From contig WELA01006786.1 in NCBI GenBank assembly GCA_009602735.1, positions 151,580 through 215,579 on the forward strand: 64,000 bases of DNA, in the 5' to 3' direction. The notes under the pieces are model-generated. The model saw only the letters and a program-made list of their open reading frames with translations. It did no database searches and had not been told where the DNA came from. The position numbers and the translations under genes were made by a program. This DNA is from Mesotaenium endlicherianum (Eukaryota > Streptophyta > Zygnematophyceae > Zygnematales > Mesotaeniaceae). Shown piece by piece: positions 22,957-34,847 of this stretch; position 1 is the stretch's first letter; each line of letters opens with the position of its first letter.

Positions 22957-23498
22957 ATGGAAAACTGCACTATCGTAGCTGTCGCAATTGCCGCAGTCAT
23001 GGCAGCTGTGCATGTATGGCAACTCATGGAGGATATGTTAGAAGGTGATGATGAAGATGACCTTAACCTGGACACACAAGATGATTGCAATGATGAAGCA
23101 CCTCGCACTTTAGCATCCCATTGCAGAGTCGCTGCGAGAGCGAGTAGGCTCATGTCAGTGAGTGGAACCGTGCTATTCTTTCCAACATTTAAATCCATGG
23201 AGGGTGACCTACTACAAGTTAAGATCCGTGCTCTCTTCATATTTGTCCACTTGGGAGAGTGGTAAATTAGGCCTTGAAGTAAGCACTGGCACAAATACAT
23301 GTGGTTGTGGCATTCCGAATTCCTGCCCAATGGACCGACCATTTCAGCGTTTCAGTTAACTTTAAGGGTCATCGTTGCCAGGAGCTCCACGCCAGAATGG
23401 AGACTCATACCCCACATTCATTCAGTGGCATTGACAACGAAGTGATAAACGTTGAAAGCATGGTCCGCATAGGCCTCACTAAGTTTGCAACGGGAATG
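22957..23498 (+). pseudogene. Harbinger-like (HARBI1/ALP1-type) transposase remnant, N-terminal half
   Basis: The frame from the ATG at 22957 gives a hydrophobic then acidic N-terminus (LEGDDEDDLNLDTQDD), then SGTVLFFPTFKSMEGDLLQV. After two in-frame stops near 23265-23277 the same frame resumes with HKYMWLWHSEFLPNGPTISAF. A second frame then carries QELHARMETHTPHS and NVESMVRIGLTKFATGM, the spacing seen where PIF/Harbinger transposases have LxxRLxPxI...VxVExRVAIALxRLATG. The sequence is cut at 23499 by the LTR of A3. The family call rests on this pattern only. It is decayed (stops and a frame change) and truncated. Confidence 0.4.
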
Positions 23499-24182
23499 TG
23501 TAATGAATCAGTATCTTGGTAAATATATTGATTTAACTAATTGTAATACTTCATTCTGCTGAACTATAGTTAATGTTTAGTATAATGGATTTCTAGTATT
23601 ATTTAGTATAATACACTTCTAGTTATATTATGTATAAGGACTCAGTCGATAACACCTGAAGTCAATTACACATTCTTTCACAATCAGCAAACCACCTTAA
23701 GTGGTACTAGCAAACTACCTAGCAATACATATTGCATATGAGTGTGATGTGCTAGATGAATGGTCAGTTGACGTCTTAGGCGGATAGCAATTCGAGATGA
23801 TGGGAGATGGCTGTGGATTTGGTTAGCCAAGATTGTACCAAAGTGGTTAATTCCCGCGTAGGGGGTGCTATCGCACTTGCCGATGAACGGTAAACTTATT
23901 TCATGCACATGTGCTGGATTCAAAAACTCTCTAAACAGAATACTGAGAGAACATTTGAACCGAAGGGTGCAAGCCATTACATGAATTGCTTACTAGTCTT
24001 GCATATGTATGAGTTTATTGATTGCATGATTGATGCTCGTTACTTGCATTTGACTAGTGCGTATTGCTTATGCTAGTTGTGTGATCTTTTGCTGATTTAT
24101 GAGTAAACCAAAAAGATTACTTGCTAATATAAAGGTCAATTATAAATTATTATATCGCTTATTGGTGAGTGGATTCATTTCA
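23499..24182 (+). repeat. 5' LTR of A3
   Basis: 684 bases align to the A1 LTR with many differences and small gaps; ends are TGTAATGAATCAGT and GGATTCATTTCA. Confidence 0.85.
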
Positions 24183-24217
24183 GTGGTATCGGAGCTCTTA
24201 CAAAATTTGATTAGTAT

Positions 24218-25629
24218 GAAAGTGACGCAGCCTCAAACTAGCAATTCTCACTGTATGAAGAGTGAGGATAATGATAACATAGAAGGACGCGCCGAGAGCC
24301 AGGTAGTCGGACCTCGCACTTATGCTGAAGCTTTAGCCGATACAAGTTACAACTGCTAGAGAAGCAGCAAAAGAAGCGGCAGCTAATGTTGCAGTAGCAG
24401 CCCAGCGGGCTGAAGAAGAACGCGTTAGGATAGAAGTTGAGTGATTAGCTAAAGAAGCAAAAGATGTAGGGCCAGAAAAGAGGCGTCTGGCTGAGGCTAA
24501 AACAATTGAAGAATGAATGGCGAAAATTGTGAATCGTCAAAATCCGCCTCCTGCTGTGGCTATTGATGTACCTCTTGGCGAGATTCAAAGACAGCTGAGC
24601 GCAACAAGAATTGCTAATGCAACAGCTAGAGGAAATACCGAAGCTGCTGCAGAGCGAATTAATGCTGCTGCTGATGCTTTGGCTGGGTTGCCACCTCAAA
24701 ATGTTGATCTTGATACATTATTTGATCAAAATGCTGTCGCAGATGTATCAGTCCCAATAGCTGAGGACAAGAGGATCATGATGGCTATGATGCGTGATAA
24801 GACCAAGTGGGTTCTCGCACTATTGGTGGTGACAGTGGGCCTAGTAGGCTGAAGCCAAAAGCCCCTTAGGATTATGACCCTGAGGACAACAAGAAGTATT
24901 ATGAGATCAAATTTACCAGGGATGTTGAGCAGTGGTTGGAGAACTAGCCAGATCTGCATGACCCTTAAGAGGATTAGGCATACTGGTGCTTTGTTGAAAG
25001 GCAGCGCAGCAAACTAATGGCTTCTACAACAAAGAGCAGAAAGCTAACCAACCCGGTGACCCCCCCCCGGGAAGAGTTTGTTAAGTAACTGCATGAGAAG
25101 TTTGATGTGATCAATTAGCAGAAGAAAGCTATGTATACAATGATCACCTTGACACTAATGCAGACCATTTCAGCTGCTTAGTATTCCCAAAGGTTTTAGG
25201 AGAACATGATGGAAAGGCCTACCTTGATGGAGCTATATAAAATAGTGTATTTCAAGTATGGCTTTAACTCTAAGGTCTCCGGTCATTTTGCTGAGAAAAA
25301 GTATAAGAAATTGGCTACCTTTATTTGATATACTGATGCTTAGGATTAACAGTAATTCAAACACAAGCGCCAGAGTAGTCCTTTGGTGGCTATGATTGTC
25401 AACAAGCCACATGGTTCCTACTGTGCAATTGAAGGAGACCAGGCTGAGGAAGATTAGATGGATGACCAGGAATTTTCTAATTATGAATGAGTACAATGCT
25501 ATGCAGCCTAGGGGGAGGGGTGGATACTCTCGAAGAGACTTTCAAAGAGGTGGTGGTAGAACTAAGTCGAGATCAGCCTCAGCAAACTCAATCTGCTACC
25601 ATTGCCAAGCAAGAGACCACTACCGATGA
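24218..25629 (+). pseudogene. Gag region of A3
   Basis: Similar to A1 gag from the leader (QPQTSNSHCMKSEDNDN) through the capsid part to an Arg/Gly-rich stretch and zinc knuckle (ICYHCQARDHYR). Heavily decayed. Confidence 0.8.
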
Positions 25630-25632
25630 AAG

Positions 25633-26229
25633 GGGCGGAGTGCCCTAGTGGAAGCGAACTCACTTACGAGGTACAAAATTAGTTGTAATCGTACTAAAGA
25701 GTGCAGCACCATATCAATAAGAAAACTCTGGAAAATTACGGAATAGTTTGAGTAGCAAGATAGTGCTCACAAATGAAATAGGATGAAAGGCCTCGTCATT
25801 ACAAACCCGTAGATATTCACAGAAGTGAAAACTAATAAGAAGTTATGCCTATTTATGGTTTTCTACGACGACCGCTCGCCCCTAGGAGGGAGGGCCGGTT
25901 AGCAACAAAATATTAAAGTGTTTGTCAAAATTGTCCCTTTCGAATCATTTTTGAGTAGGCCAGATCAGCCTCATCCGACGTGTTGGGCCGATTTGACGTC
26001 CACATACGTACATCAAAATATCTAGAATGTACTAACTTAGGTGCGCTAAGCTAATCCGGAACTTCTTGGTGAATCGACCTGGTCGGCACTCCGCGTCAGC
26101 CAAAATGACGTGAAGGTTCAAATTCACTCTAACGGCCCAGATCGCTTGACGCTGTCAATCAATTGAATGGTTGCGCTCAAGCGCGAATTAAGGACAGTCG
26201 TCAATCGACTTGAAAACTAGTTGAACCTC
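25633..26229. other. Unassigned stretch between A3 and C1
   Basis: No gene or named repeat recognised. The start, GCGGAGTGCCCTAGTGG, faintly resembles a tRNA-type A box but no B box follows at the right distance. The last bases (CCTC at 26226-26229) flank the left end of C1. Confidence 0.45.
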
Positions 26230-27291
26230 TGTCGTGCGGTAGGAGGTCGAGTGCGGATCATCGACACAAGCAATGCATAATAAGCAAGCAGGCTTTGCTC
26301 AATGAAGTCTATAAAACATGTTGTAACAATCTGAGCTTTTTAGGCGTACTTGGGACATCTTCCCAGTTACCTAAAATATGTTATACTATTTATCATACAT
26401 TATTTGATAAATAATTGCATCACATTGATTTATTTGCCACACGCGTGTGCCGATTAATTCCCGGTCGATTGGTGAAACGACCGAGATACTATTGCCGAGT
26501 AACGTAATTCGACCACTTCGCAAAAGTACGACATAATTATTCATAAAGTTACTTTAATTAATTATGAGATGATAACTTAATTAACCATTGTTTGATTAAG
26601 TTGTTTTGATTGTCATTATTTCGGATACTGCACAGTCACAAATTTCGGATTTTACGACCAGTCGTTAATACGAACAAACAGTCGTAAAAGTCAAACAACA
26701 CATAATATGCAAAGCGACTTTGCATCCGAAAAAATTCGAACCCGCCCCCTGTTGTTTGAAATGTTCACACCTAACCGATTGGCGAAGTAGTTTTTATAAC
26801 TACCGGTTCATGACGAAAACCATGTGTACGCGACTCCGCGAACAGTCGCGACTTTTTGGAAAGTCACGAGAACGCAAAAACGCCCGTTTGGCGCAAAACG
26901 GTTTCTCGGAAATCGTCGAAAAGTCTCCAAACGGCCAAACAGCGCGTTTCTAGCATTCAGCCGAAAGGGGTCGTACCCCTTCGCCTGTTTTTGTTGACAT
27001 GAACCAGTGCCCTAGGTGGTAACTCGAAGCACTCCAGTGCCTCACGTCGTGCAAGTATAAATACCTGCAGACTCATTGTGCGTGCAACTCTCACGAGCAC
27101 ACATTCTACGTTAGTTTTCATTTTTGCTTTCTCGAGGATTTGTCAATTTGCACAAGCATATAGATTCTCTTTCCACTTTATTTAAATATTCCTTGAATAC
27201 CGAAGAAAGATCCTCTCGAAAAGCAGAAACGTTACACATGTGGCTTCGTAGCCAAAAAGATAGTCAAGCGTCAATTAATTTAATTAAGGAT
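26230..27291 (-). repeat. C1 terminal block B2 (X), interrupted by a solo B LTR
   Basis: The block starts TGTCGTGCGGTAGGAGGTCG and continues after the inserted LTR with TGGCTTCGTAGCC to the border with block Y at 27292. Without the inserted LTR it is about 140 bases and matches 28239-28374, 47885-48026 and 49034-49167. Confidence 0.82.
26322..27236 (+). repeat. Solo LTR of family B
   Basis: A single 915-base LTR, TGTAACAATCTGAGC to CAGAAACGTTACA, is flanked by CATGT at 26317-26321 and 27237-27241, a perfect 5-base target duplication. A solo LTR is normally left when the two LTRs of an element recombine and the body is lost. It sits inside block B2 of C1, so it is younger than C1. Confidence 0.93.
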
Positions 27292-28236
27292 TGTGTACTC
27301 TCCAGAGTGAGCACCTCAAGACAGTAATCTGGTAGAAAAACAACTAATGAAGATTGGTCCAAAAGATCACTGGAAGCACATCATGATCTTCAAGAGTAGT
27401 CCTATGGCAGGTATTAAGCGGTGAATTTGCTCACCACTTGTGAAGTTCTTCAAGTGACTGGAAGCCAGAAGGGCTTGCTCTTCACAAGAGAGAGACTAAG
27501 TGGTCCTACAAACAGCATAATGGGACTTCTAAAACGATGTTCCTCTAGGGACGTCTCTAGTATTTATAATCCTGGAAACCTGGCGTCGTATGCGGCAAAT
27601 CCAATGCATGTAGTCACTCTAGGAGGCTCGCCTATGTCCACTAATGTGTTCAAGGCATATACTAGCACTCCTATAGGCCAAACATAACTCAAACCAATCA
27701 AAGCAAAGCACGTAGAATATGCTCTGTGTCTCTCATTTGTGGAGCTTACCTTGGGTGATTCTACCTAGATAGCGCCTCAAAAGTGAATCTGGAACTTGAG
27801 GAAGCTTCCTCTTGGAGTCGTTGATGCACTCACCAAGTTATAGACTCAATGATGCACTTATACTATGGAAATGCAGGACTCATGTAGGCAAAGGGGCTCG
27901 CGGATTTGGGCGCAGTATGCTAAGGGTCCTTGGGGTCACGAATGGTCAACAATGTCACCTTTGGGTACATTGAGTCACAAGTTGGCCATTTGGTGTATTT
28001 TCGCTAGGGGCCAAAGGGGGTGCGAACGTGATCGCGCCTATCTTGCTCGATACTTAACCAAACGACGCGAGATTGGTGCCATTCGGAAGATGCTTCCACG
28101 CGCTGCACTTTGAAAATCTAGAAAAGGTCAACATTTGGATGCGTAAAGTCAATGCAAAGTCGGTCTTCCTAGGTTGATGGTTCACACATGTGGAGCTCGG
28201 TTTTGTATGTCAACCTCGACTTAATAAATCATGACA
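27292..28236 (-). repeat. C1 repeat block A2 (Y)
   Basis: About 945 bases, from TGTGTACTCTCC to AATCATGACA, match blocks Y of C2 at 48027-49031 and 59753-60757. On its internal side it is separated from the next X block by two bases (GC), giving CATGACA-GC-TGTCGTG. Confidence 0.88.
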
Positions 28237-28238
28237 GC

Positions 28239-28374
28239 TGTCGTGCGGTAGGAGGTCGAAAGCGTATCATCGACACAAGCAATGCATAAAAAGCAAGCAG
28301 GCTTTGCTGCAATGAAGTCTATAATACATGTGGCTTTATAGCCAGAAGACAGTCCTGCGTCAAATGTTTTAATT
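28239..28374 (-). repeat. C1 repeat block B1 (X)
   Basis: A second copy of block X, TGTCGTGCGG to GTCAAATGTTTTAATT, lies directly beside the polypurine tract (plus-strand C-run from 28375) at the end of the coding region. Confidence 0.87.
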
Positions 28375-28387
28375 CCCCCCCCAGCTC

Positions 28388-29677
28388 TCAGCCACCAGCT
28401 GATGGGCTGTGAACGCTGCCTACAGCTAAAGTGGTGCAGTCACTGCAGAACAAATCGCCAGCTGGCACGCGGGCCAGCGGTGGGTCGAGGCAGCCGATGT
28501 GGAAGCCGAGGTTGCAACTGTCACAAAGCAGCATCCTGGCCTCCTGGCCGGGGCTGTGGCAGATCTGGCATGCCCAGTCTTTGGGCGGCCGCGCGTCGCG
28601 GGGATGAACTTGCATGTCAAGGTTAGGAAGGTGGCATGGTCCACAGTTCTTTGTGTGGTCCTCGTGAAGACGGCCATCTGCGCCTTCCAGCTCCAGCACT
28701 CCTGACGCCAAGACACGCTTGATGCGCAAGATGATGAGCGAGCTGCTGGTGTGGAGGGTGTTCTTCGTCTGGCGTCGCAGGTACACAAAGTTACCTACGG
28801 AAATTTGCAACACCCACGGACGGTAGGCTCCTCCACGAGTCATGGCATACCTCAGTGTGTCGCGGTGCTGAGCAATGCTGAGGTTGTCCATGGCCATGGG
28901 CATCAAGCGCTGAAAGAGCTGTGCTTGCTGCCTGATTAGAGCGCTCCATGTCTTTGGATTGTCCAAGTCCAAGACGTTCTCGGCCACGGTCTCAGCTGCT
29001 GCGGGCAGGACTGGCTGTCGGCCATAGGGAAGGAAGTAGGGAGAATGCGAGGCCAACGAGGCCTGCTTACTGAACTTGTACCCCATAGCCAACCATGGAA
29101 GGGCGTCGTCCCAGTGGATGCTATCGTTGGCCAGGCTGTACTTCCGCAGTCCAAGCTTGACGGTTTGCACCATGCGCTCTGCAAGGCCATTAGCTTGGGG
29201 ATGGTCGCGGGAGGTAGTGCGGTGGTCGATCATCGAGCGCTCCAGCAGCTTCTGAAAGCTGCCCTGGAACTCCTTGCCTTGGTGGGTTAGGACCTCAGCG
29301 CAGCCGCCAAAGCGGCTAAGGACTTGCTTAAGGAAAGCCTGAGAAATCCCCTCACTGGCCTTGTTAGGCAAAGGCACAAGCTCGATCCACTTGGACATGT
29401 GCTCAATCATCACCAAACCGTAGAGGTTGCCTCGGCAAGACTTGGGCAGCTCCCCAGCCAAGTCGAGCGACCACCTGTAGAACAACTCTTAGATAGGGAG
29501 GGGGTTGAGGGCGATGGTGCGAGCTGTGAAGCTCGAGCACACACGGTCACAGAGAGTGCAGCTGCTAACGACGTTGGCGACGACCTTAGTCATGCCAAAC
29601 CACCAGTACTCGGCCTGAAGGAGGCTGAGAGTGCGCTTGACACTGAAGTGTCCAAGTGCCTTGTGCATACGGCGCAC
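28388..29677 (-). pseudogene. Integrase with C-terminal PHD finger, C1
   Basis: In element order: an HHCC head (HKALGHFSVKRTLSLLQ ... CTLCDRV), a DDE-type core (WSLDLAGELPKS, LVMIEHMSKWIELVPLP, HPQANGLAERMVQTVK), a region resembling the usual C-terminal integrase domain (GNFVYLRRQTKNTL ... RVLASGVLELEG) and, where chromoviruses have a chromodomain, a C4HC3 PHD finger (CQIC-x11-CDSC-x4-H-x2-C-x14-CSDC). PHD fingers commonly read the histone H3 tail, so this module probably tethers the integrase to chromatin (inference). Part of a broken pol gene. Confidence 0.87.
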
Positions 29678-29680
29678 CAG

Positions 29681-31690
29681 CTAATTGCGTATAGCAAGCT
29701 CAGGGACCACTAGGACAGAGCCGTCTGCCATCACCCGGCGCACGCGCCCCTCCATGAAGACGAAGTCACGGCTGCGCTTGAGGATGCGGTCACGCTCCCT
29801 CATGGCGACACCTGGAGCCATCACCTTAGAGGTGATGTACTGCAGCACTGGGGCATCCTCCCATACATCATCGAGCCCGCGCTGCCAGCTATCCTGCTCC
29901 TTTGCTGCAGCCAATGCCAAGCGCCGCGTGGTGACCGTCACCATGTCCAAGCTCGTGAGCCCAGCAGGCCGCACCTCGCTGTCCACAGTGAAGGCCAAGA
30001 ATGCCGCAGCGTGCCATGCCACCGGCTCGTCCTTGTTGTGGCGCGCCACTGATAGGTCCCTTGAGGAGGGCAAAGGGTTGCGACTGAGGCCGTCGGCGTC
30101 CATATTAGTGGACTCGGGACGGTGGTACACATCAAAGGTGTCCTCCTGCAGAATGAGCGCCCACGATGCGTACTTGCCTGTCAGGCGCTCCGACGTCATG
30201 AGCCACTTAAGCGGCTGATCGTTGATGACCAGGCAAAAGTGGGTGCCGTGGAGGTAGTGCCTGAAAAGCACAATTGCCCAAACTGCTGCCAGGCACTCCC
30301 CCTTGTAGGAGCCGTAGTTGCTCTCGGCGCGGTTGTTGCTGCGGCTGGCATAGGCCACTACGTGCTCGAAGCCATCATGCTCCTGTACCAACACCGCGCC
30401 CAGCCCTGCCTGCGACCAATTGGTGTGGAGGATGAAGGGATCCTGGTAGTCAAGTCGCCGCAGCACCGGCGCACTCACCATCAACTCCTTGAGCCGGTCA
30501 AACGCCGCCTGCTGCTCTGGCCCCTACACATAGGCAATCCCCTTCCGCAACAAGTCATTGAGCGGCTTGGCCAGCTCACTGAACCCTGACACGAAGCGCC
30601 GATAGTAGTTGGCGATGCCAAGGAAGGCCCGCAGCTGCGTGAAAGGCGGGATGCCAGTGATGGCCGGCTGTGGCGCCAGACCGCTCAAAGAGAGCAGATG
30701 CCCGAGGTACTCCACCTCTCAAGTCCCAAACGTACACTTGCCGGGATGACACTTGAGCCCCGCGGCCTCCAAGCGATCCAACACGGCAGTGTTGTGGGCC
30801 ACGTGCTCTTCAAACGTCTTGCTGAAGACGAGCACGTCATCAATGTAGCACCGGGCAAAGGGAAGCCTTGCCAGCTTCTTATTCATGACCCTCTAGAAGG
30901 TGGCCGGCGCGTTCTTCAACTCAAAAGGCATCACCACCCACTCGTAGAGACGCTGTGCTCCCCAGAATGCTGTCTTATGCTGATCCTCCTCAGCGATGGG
31001 AATCTGGTTGAAGCCTTGACGCAAGTCCAGAACTGAGAACCAAGTGCAGGTGCCAATGTCATTGAAGATCTCCTCAGGAGTCGGCATGGGGTACATTTCC
31101 TACTCAGTGACCTCGTTCAACCGACGATAGTCACTGCACATCCTCTTCTCGGACCAATTGCCCGAGGCATCCTTTTTGGCTGGCATGACCGTAGGGGCGG
31201 CGTAGCGAGACGTAGACTCCCTGATGAGCTGACTGTCCTCTAGCTTGCCTGTCTGTGCGTTGATCGGGCCATCTTCAAAGTGGCTGTAGCGATATCTCTT
31301 AAGGAAGATGGGATCCTTGGACGTGAGAGGGGTCCGCATGGGGTCCCCCATATAGCGCCTGAGGTCGTGCATGCCGCTGGCGAAGCTACCGCTGCGCCTC
31401 TCCTCCAGCAGTGTCGTCAGCTGTGTTGCCTGAGCGTCAGTGAGAGTCCCCCCCAGCTTCCATGTAGGAACAGCTGGTGAGGGCGCCTGACTTACAACTG
31501 GCTCCTCCGGCCCTGCTGCTGGCATAAACTGTGGCGCTGCAGGTGTAATCTGCCCTGCAGCTGGTTGTGCTCGGCCTGCAATGAGTGCTTCCTCCTTGGC
31601 AGCTACTGCCAGCTGCCCTGCACTGCCTGCCTGCGGTTGCGAGCGAGGAAAAAGAAATGGGGACCGGAACTCCCTGGGTCGCTGTGAGGC
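29681..31690 (-). pseudogene. Reverse transcriptase and RNase H region, C1
   Basis: Visible parts are a Pro/Ala-rich linker, the start of reverse transcriptase (KKDASGNWSEKRMCSDYRRL), WFSVLDLRQGFNQIPI, the thumb-side block YLGHLLSLSGL with AFLGIANYYRRF, and RNase H (HTNWSQAGLGAVLVQ, NYGSYKGECLAAVWA). Matches C2 at 50.6-52.3 kb. Broken, and cut by A4 at its upstream end. Confidence 0.85.
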
Positions 31691-31692
31691 CT

Positions 31693-32438
31693 TGAAATGA
31701 ATCAACGTACCAATAGGCGATTAACAATTAATCAAAGATCTTTATATCGGCGAGTAATTTTTATGGTATTTCTTGTTAATTGATTAAACAGAAAAAGACG
31801 ACACACTAGCAGTGGACAATACTCGCAAGTCAAATGCAAGTAAACTAGCAACAATTATGCAATTAGTAAACTCATACATGAGCAAGGCTAGAAGATAGTG
31901 CATACCAACGGCTTCTCGCCTTGCATTCAGATCTCTCTCAGCAAGCCATACAAGAGAGTTGGCCTCGTTTTTGAATGCCGAACTCGAGAGCAATACCTAG
32001 CATATGTACATGGAATGATTTTTTTGTTCAACGATAAGTGCAATGGCACCGCCTACCCGGGAGTTAACCACGTTGGTAGGACCTCAGTTAACCAAATCCA
32101 CCACCATCTCCCATCATCCCGAATTGCCATCCATCCTAAGGATGTCATCTGGCAATTCATCTAGCATATCACGCTTAGATGCATGTCTAGGCAATACGCT
32201 GCTACCGAGTACGGAAGTCAGTCGGATGTCAAAGAATGTGTTAGCAAGCTGATCTAAATTTACTTTAGCCTGCTGCTCTTGGCTGAGTAATTAAACTGAT
32301 AATTATATAAAGTCCAGCAAACTGAATGTTGAGTTAAGTTCAGCAGGGTGAACTTATTTAGCTTTTACATATAACTGAATATTAAATCTACCATTAGATA
32401 AATAAACAATATATCTACCAATATATTGATTCATTACA
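31693..32438 (-). repeat. 3' LTR of A4
   Basis: 746 bases, TGAAATGAATCAACG to GATTCATTACA on the plus strand, match other family A LTRs with noticeably more differences. The purine tract (AAGTTGAAGGGAT on the minus strand) adjoins it. Confidence 0.9.
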
Positions 32439-32547
32439 ATCCCTTCAACTTGAATTGTTGTCGCCTCAAATATATAATTATTTGGTCAGGAAACTAACGG
32501 AATTAACCCCCCATCGCCTGCCTTTTGCTTCAACACTGTTGCCCAGC

Positions 32548-33266
32548 TGTAATGAATCAGTATATTAGTGGATATGATATTCATTTAAATATAATAGTTA
32601 ATTAAGTTCAGCCTGCTGAACTTCAGTTAATAGTCAGTCTGCTGGACTTTACATAATTATCAGTTTAATGACTCAGCCGGAAGCAGCAGGCTGAAGTCCA
32701 TATAAGTCAGCTTGCTGACCCATTCTTTGACAGCCAGCTGACTTCCGTACTCGGTAGGAGCGAACTGCCTTGACATACACCTAAGCACGATATGCTAGAT
32801 GAATGGCCAGATGACATCCCCATGATGGATGGCTATTCGGGATGATGGGAGATGGCGGTGGATTTGGTTAACCGAGGTCCTACCAACGTGGTTAACTCCC
32901 GGGTAGGCGGTGCCATCGCACTGACCGTTGAACAGTAAACTCATTCCATGTACATATGCTAGGCATTGCTCTCGAGTTCGGCATTCGGAAACGAGGCCAA
33001 CTCTCTTGTACAGCTTACTGAGAGAACTCTGAATCCAAGGCGAGAAGCCATTGATACGCACTGTCTTCTAACCTTGCTTATGTATGAGTTTACTGATTTG
33101 CATCATTGATGCTAGTTTACTCGCATTTGACTTACGAGTATTATTCCCTGCTAGTGTATTGTCCTTTGCCGTTTAACTAGTTAACGGAAATACCATAAAG
33201 ATTACTTGCTGATATAAAGATCTTTATTAATTGTTAATCGCCTATTTGGTAAGTCGATTCATTTCA
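32548..33266 (+). repeat. 5' LTR of A1
   Basis: 719 bases, TGTAATGAATCAG to GATTCATTTCA, directly upstream of the primer site. Matches 40622-41341 at about 96 per cent by eye. Confidence 0.96.
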
Positions 33267-33267
33267 G

Positions 33268-33279
33268 TGGTATCGGAGC
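33268..33279 (+). other. Primer binding site of A1
   Basis: TGGTATCGGAGC, one base after the 5' LTR, is close to the complement of the 3' end of plant initiator Met tRNA (TGGTATCAGAGC), the usual first-strand primer of plant Ty3/Gypsy elements. Confidence 0.85.
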
Positions 33280-33300
33280 AGTTATCACAGTCTTCTTTGT

Positions 33301-34779
33301 ATGGTAAGGACAAGGTCTCAAACTAGCAACTCCCGAGACATGGAGAACCAGGATAACGAGAATGTCGAAAACCAGGCGGAAAGCCATGTAGCGGGAAACC
33401 GTACCTATTCGGAAGCAGTAGCGGATACTGCAGCTAGGGAGGCTGCAGATGAGGCAGCTGCTATTGCCTCAGTCGCAGCTCAGCAAGCTGAGGAGGAGAT
33501 AGCCAGACTAGAAGCTGAACAAGTAGCAAAGGCCGCTGAAGATATACAAAGGAGGGAAGGACAGCCAGCTGACGAGCGCACTGTTGAAGAACTTATGGCA
33601 TCAAGGGCCAATGTTCTGAACCCACCTCCTGCCGTACAACTCAATGTACCCCTAGGTCAAATACGTGACCGGCTGAATGCGGCAGGAATTGCTGCTGCAG
33701 GAGCAAGAGGGATTGTTGAGGACACTACTCAGCGAGTAGATGCCAATGCTGCTGCTGCATTTGCTAATCTACCACCCCAAAATGTAGACTTGGGAGCATT
33801 GTTCGTTCAGATGCAGTCGCAAATGGCGACCATGTATCAGTCCCAGCAGGAGGACAAAAGAATCATAATGTCCCTACTCCGGGACAGAGACCAACTGGGG
33901 TCTCACACCACTAGTGGTGGTGGCCGAGGGCCTAGTAAGCCCAAGCCGAAACCTCCCCAGGACTATGATCCTGAGGGAAACAGAAAATATTACCTGATCA
34001 AGTTTCTCGCGGATGTTGAGCAGTGGCTGGAGAACTACCCAGAACTGCAAGATTACGAGAAGGTCAGGCACACCGGTGCGCTACTGAAAGGCAGTGCCGC
34101 AGACTGGTGGCTTTACTGGAAGGAAGAGCGTAAGGCTCGGCAACTCGGTGACCCTACGTGGGTAGAGTTTGTCGAGAAGTTGCATGAGAAGTTTGATGTC
34201 ATCAACCAGCAGGAGAAAGCTATCTATGCGATGATCTCCCTGACACTGAAGCAGACCACTTCAGTTGCTGAGTTTGCTCAAAAGTTCCAAGAGAACATGA
34301 TGAAGCAGCCTGATTTGCCAGAACGGTATAGGATAGCATACTTCAGGTATGGCTTGAAATCCGAGGTCTCTGGTCATTTTGCTGAGAAAAAGTATGAGAA
34401 ACTGGCTGACTTGATCCAGGATGCTGACGCCTGGGATCAGCAGCAGTTCAATCACAAGCGCCAGAGTAACGCTTTGGTGTCTAAGATTGTCAAAAAGCCC
34501 CACGGTTCCTACAATGCAGTTGAAGGAGACCAGGCTGAGGATAATCAGGGTGATGAATATGAGTATGAGTACAATGCTATTCAGTCTAGAGGTAGAGGTG
34601 GTCCCTCTCGAGGTGGCTATGGAAGGGGTGGTGGTAGGACTAAGCCGAGACCAGCCTCAGCAAAATCTACTTGCTACCATTGTCAGCAGAAAGGCCACTA
34701 CAGAGAACAGTGTCCGGTCAAGCACCTGCCTAAGGTCGAGAGAAAAGACCAGCCTTTAAAAGACAGCAACAGTCAGTAA
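33301..34779 (+). CDS. gag: Gag protein of A1
   Basis: 492 residues. Residues 1-120 form an Ala/Glu-rich leader starting [10 protein letters not shown], probably coiled. About 230-400 is the Gypsy-type capsid region ([51 protein letters not shown]). The tail is Arg/Gly-rich (about 430-460) with one CCHC zinc knuckle ([14 protein letters not shown]) near 465-478 for RNA binding. Gag packages the element RNA into cytoplasmic particles. The ATG is the first after the primer site, 22 bases downstream. Pol follows in another frame. The length is normal for plant chromoviruses. Confidence 0.92.
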   Translation: MVRTRSQTSNSRDMENQDNENVENQAESHVAGNRTYSEAVADTAAREAADEAAAIASVAAQQAEEEIARLEAEQVAKAAEDIQRREGQPADERTVEELMASRANVLNPPPAVQLNVPLGQIRDRLNAAGIAAAGARGIVEDTTQRVDANAAAAFANLPPQNVDLGALFVQMQSQMATMYQSQQEDKRIIMSLLRDRDQLGSHTTSGGGRGPSKPKPKPPQDYDPEGNRKYYLIKFLADVEQWLENYPELQDYEKVRHTGALLKGSAADWWLYWKEERKARQLGDPTWVEFVEKLHEKFDVINQQEKAIYAMISLTLKQTTSVAEFAQKFQENMMKQPDLPERYRIAYFRYGLKSEVSGHFAEKKYEKLADLIQDADAWDQQQFNHKRQSNALVSKIVKKPHGSYNAVEGDQAEDNQGDEYEYEYNAIQSRGRGGPSRGGYGRGGGRTKPRPASAKSTCYHCQQKGHYREQCPVKHLPKVERKDQPLKDSNSQ

Positions 34780-34847
34780 TCCAGTCTACTGACTGTGAGG
34801 ATGCTAGAGATAGTGAGTCGTCACTAGCTGCCCTCGTAGCAGGTATT

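Larger units (their letters stand above)
23499..25632 (+). mobile_element. Ty3/Gypsy family A, copy A3: old truncated copy
   Basis: A 5' LTR (23499-24182) ending GGATTCATTTCA is followed by the primer site TGGTATCGGAGC and a gag region to about 25.63 kb, where similarity to family A ends. Pol, ORF3 and the second LTR are absent. It is clearly more diverged from A1 than A2 is and has many breaks. It interrupts the Harbinger-like remnant at 23498. Confidence 0.85.
26230..31692 (-). mobile_element. Ty3/Gypsy-like element with PHD-finger integrase and split direct repeats, family C, copy C1 (5' part missing)
   Basis: Reading left to right on the plus strand: block X (B2, 26230-27291, itself holding a solo B LTR), block Y (A2, 27292-28236), two spacer bases, a second block X (B1, 28239-28374), a C-run that is the purine tract on the element strand, then PHD finger, integrase, RNase H and reverse transcriptase. 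It is cut at 31692 by the LTR of A4, so the upstream genes and 5' end are missing. Coding parts match C2 closely and carry several breaks. The 3' end has the same X-Y-X order as C2 although the flanking DNA differs, so the order is a property of the family. Confidence 0.85.

Noticed and set aside
25633-25700. A tRNA-derived SINE after A3
   Set aside because: An A-box-like word is present but no B box follows at the right distance, and there is no tail or target duplication.
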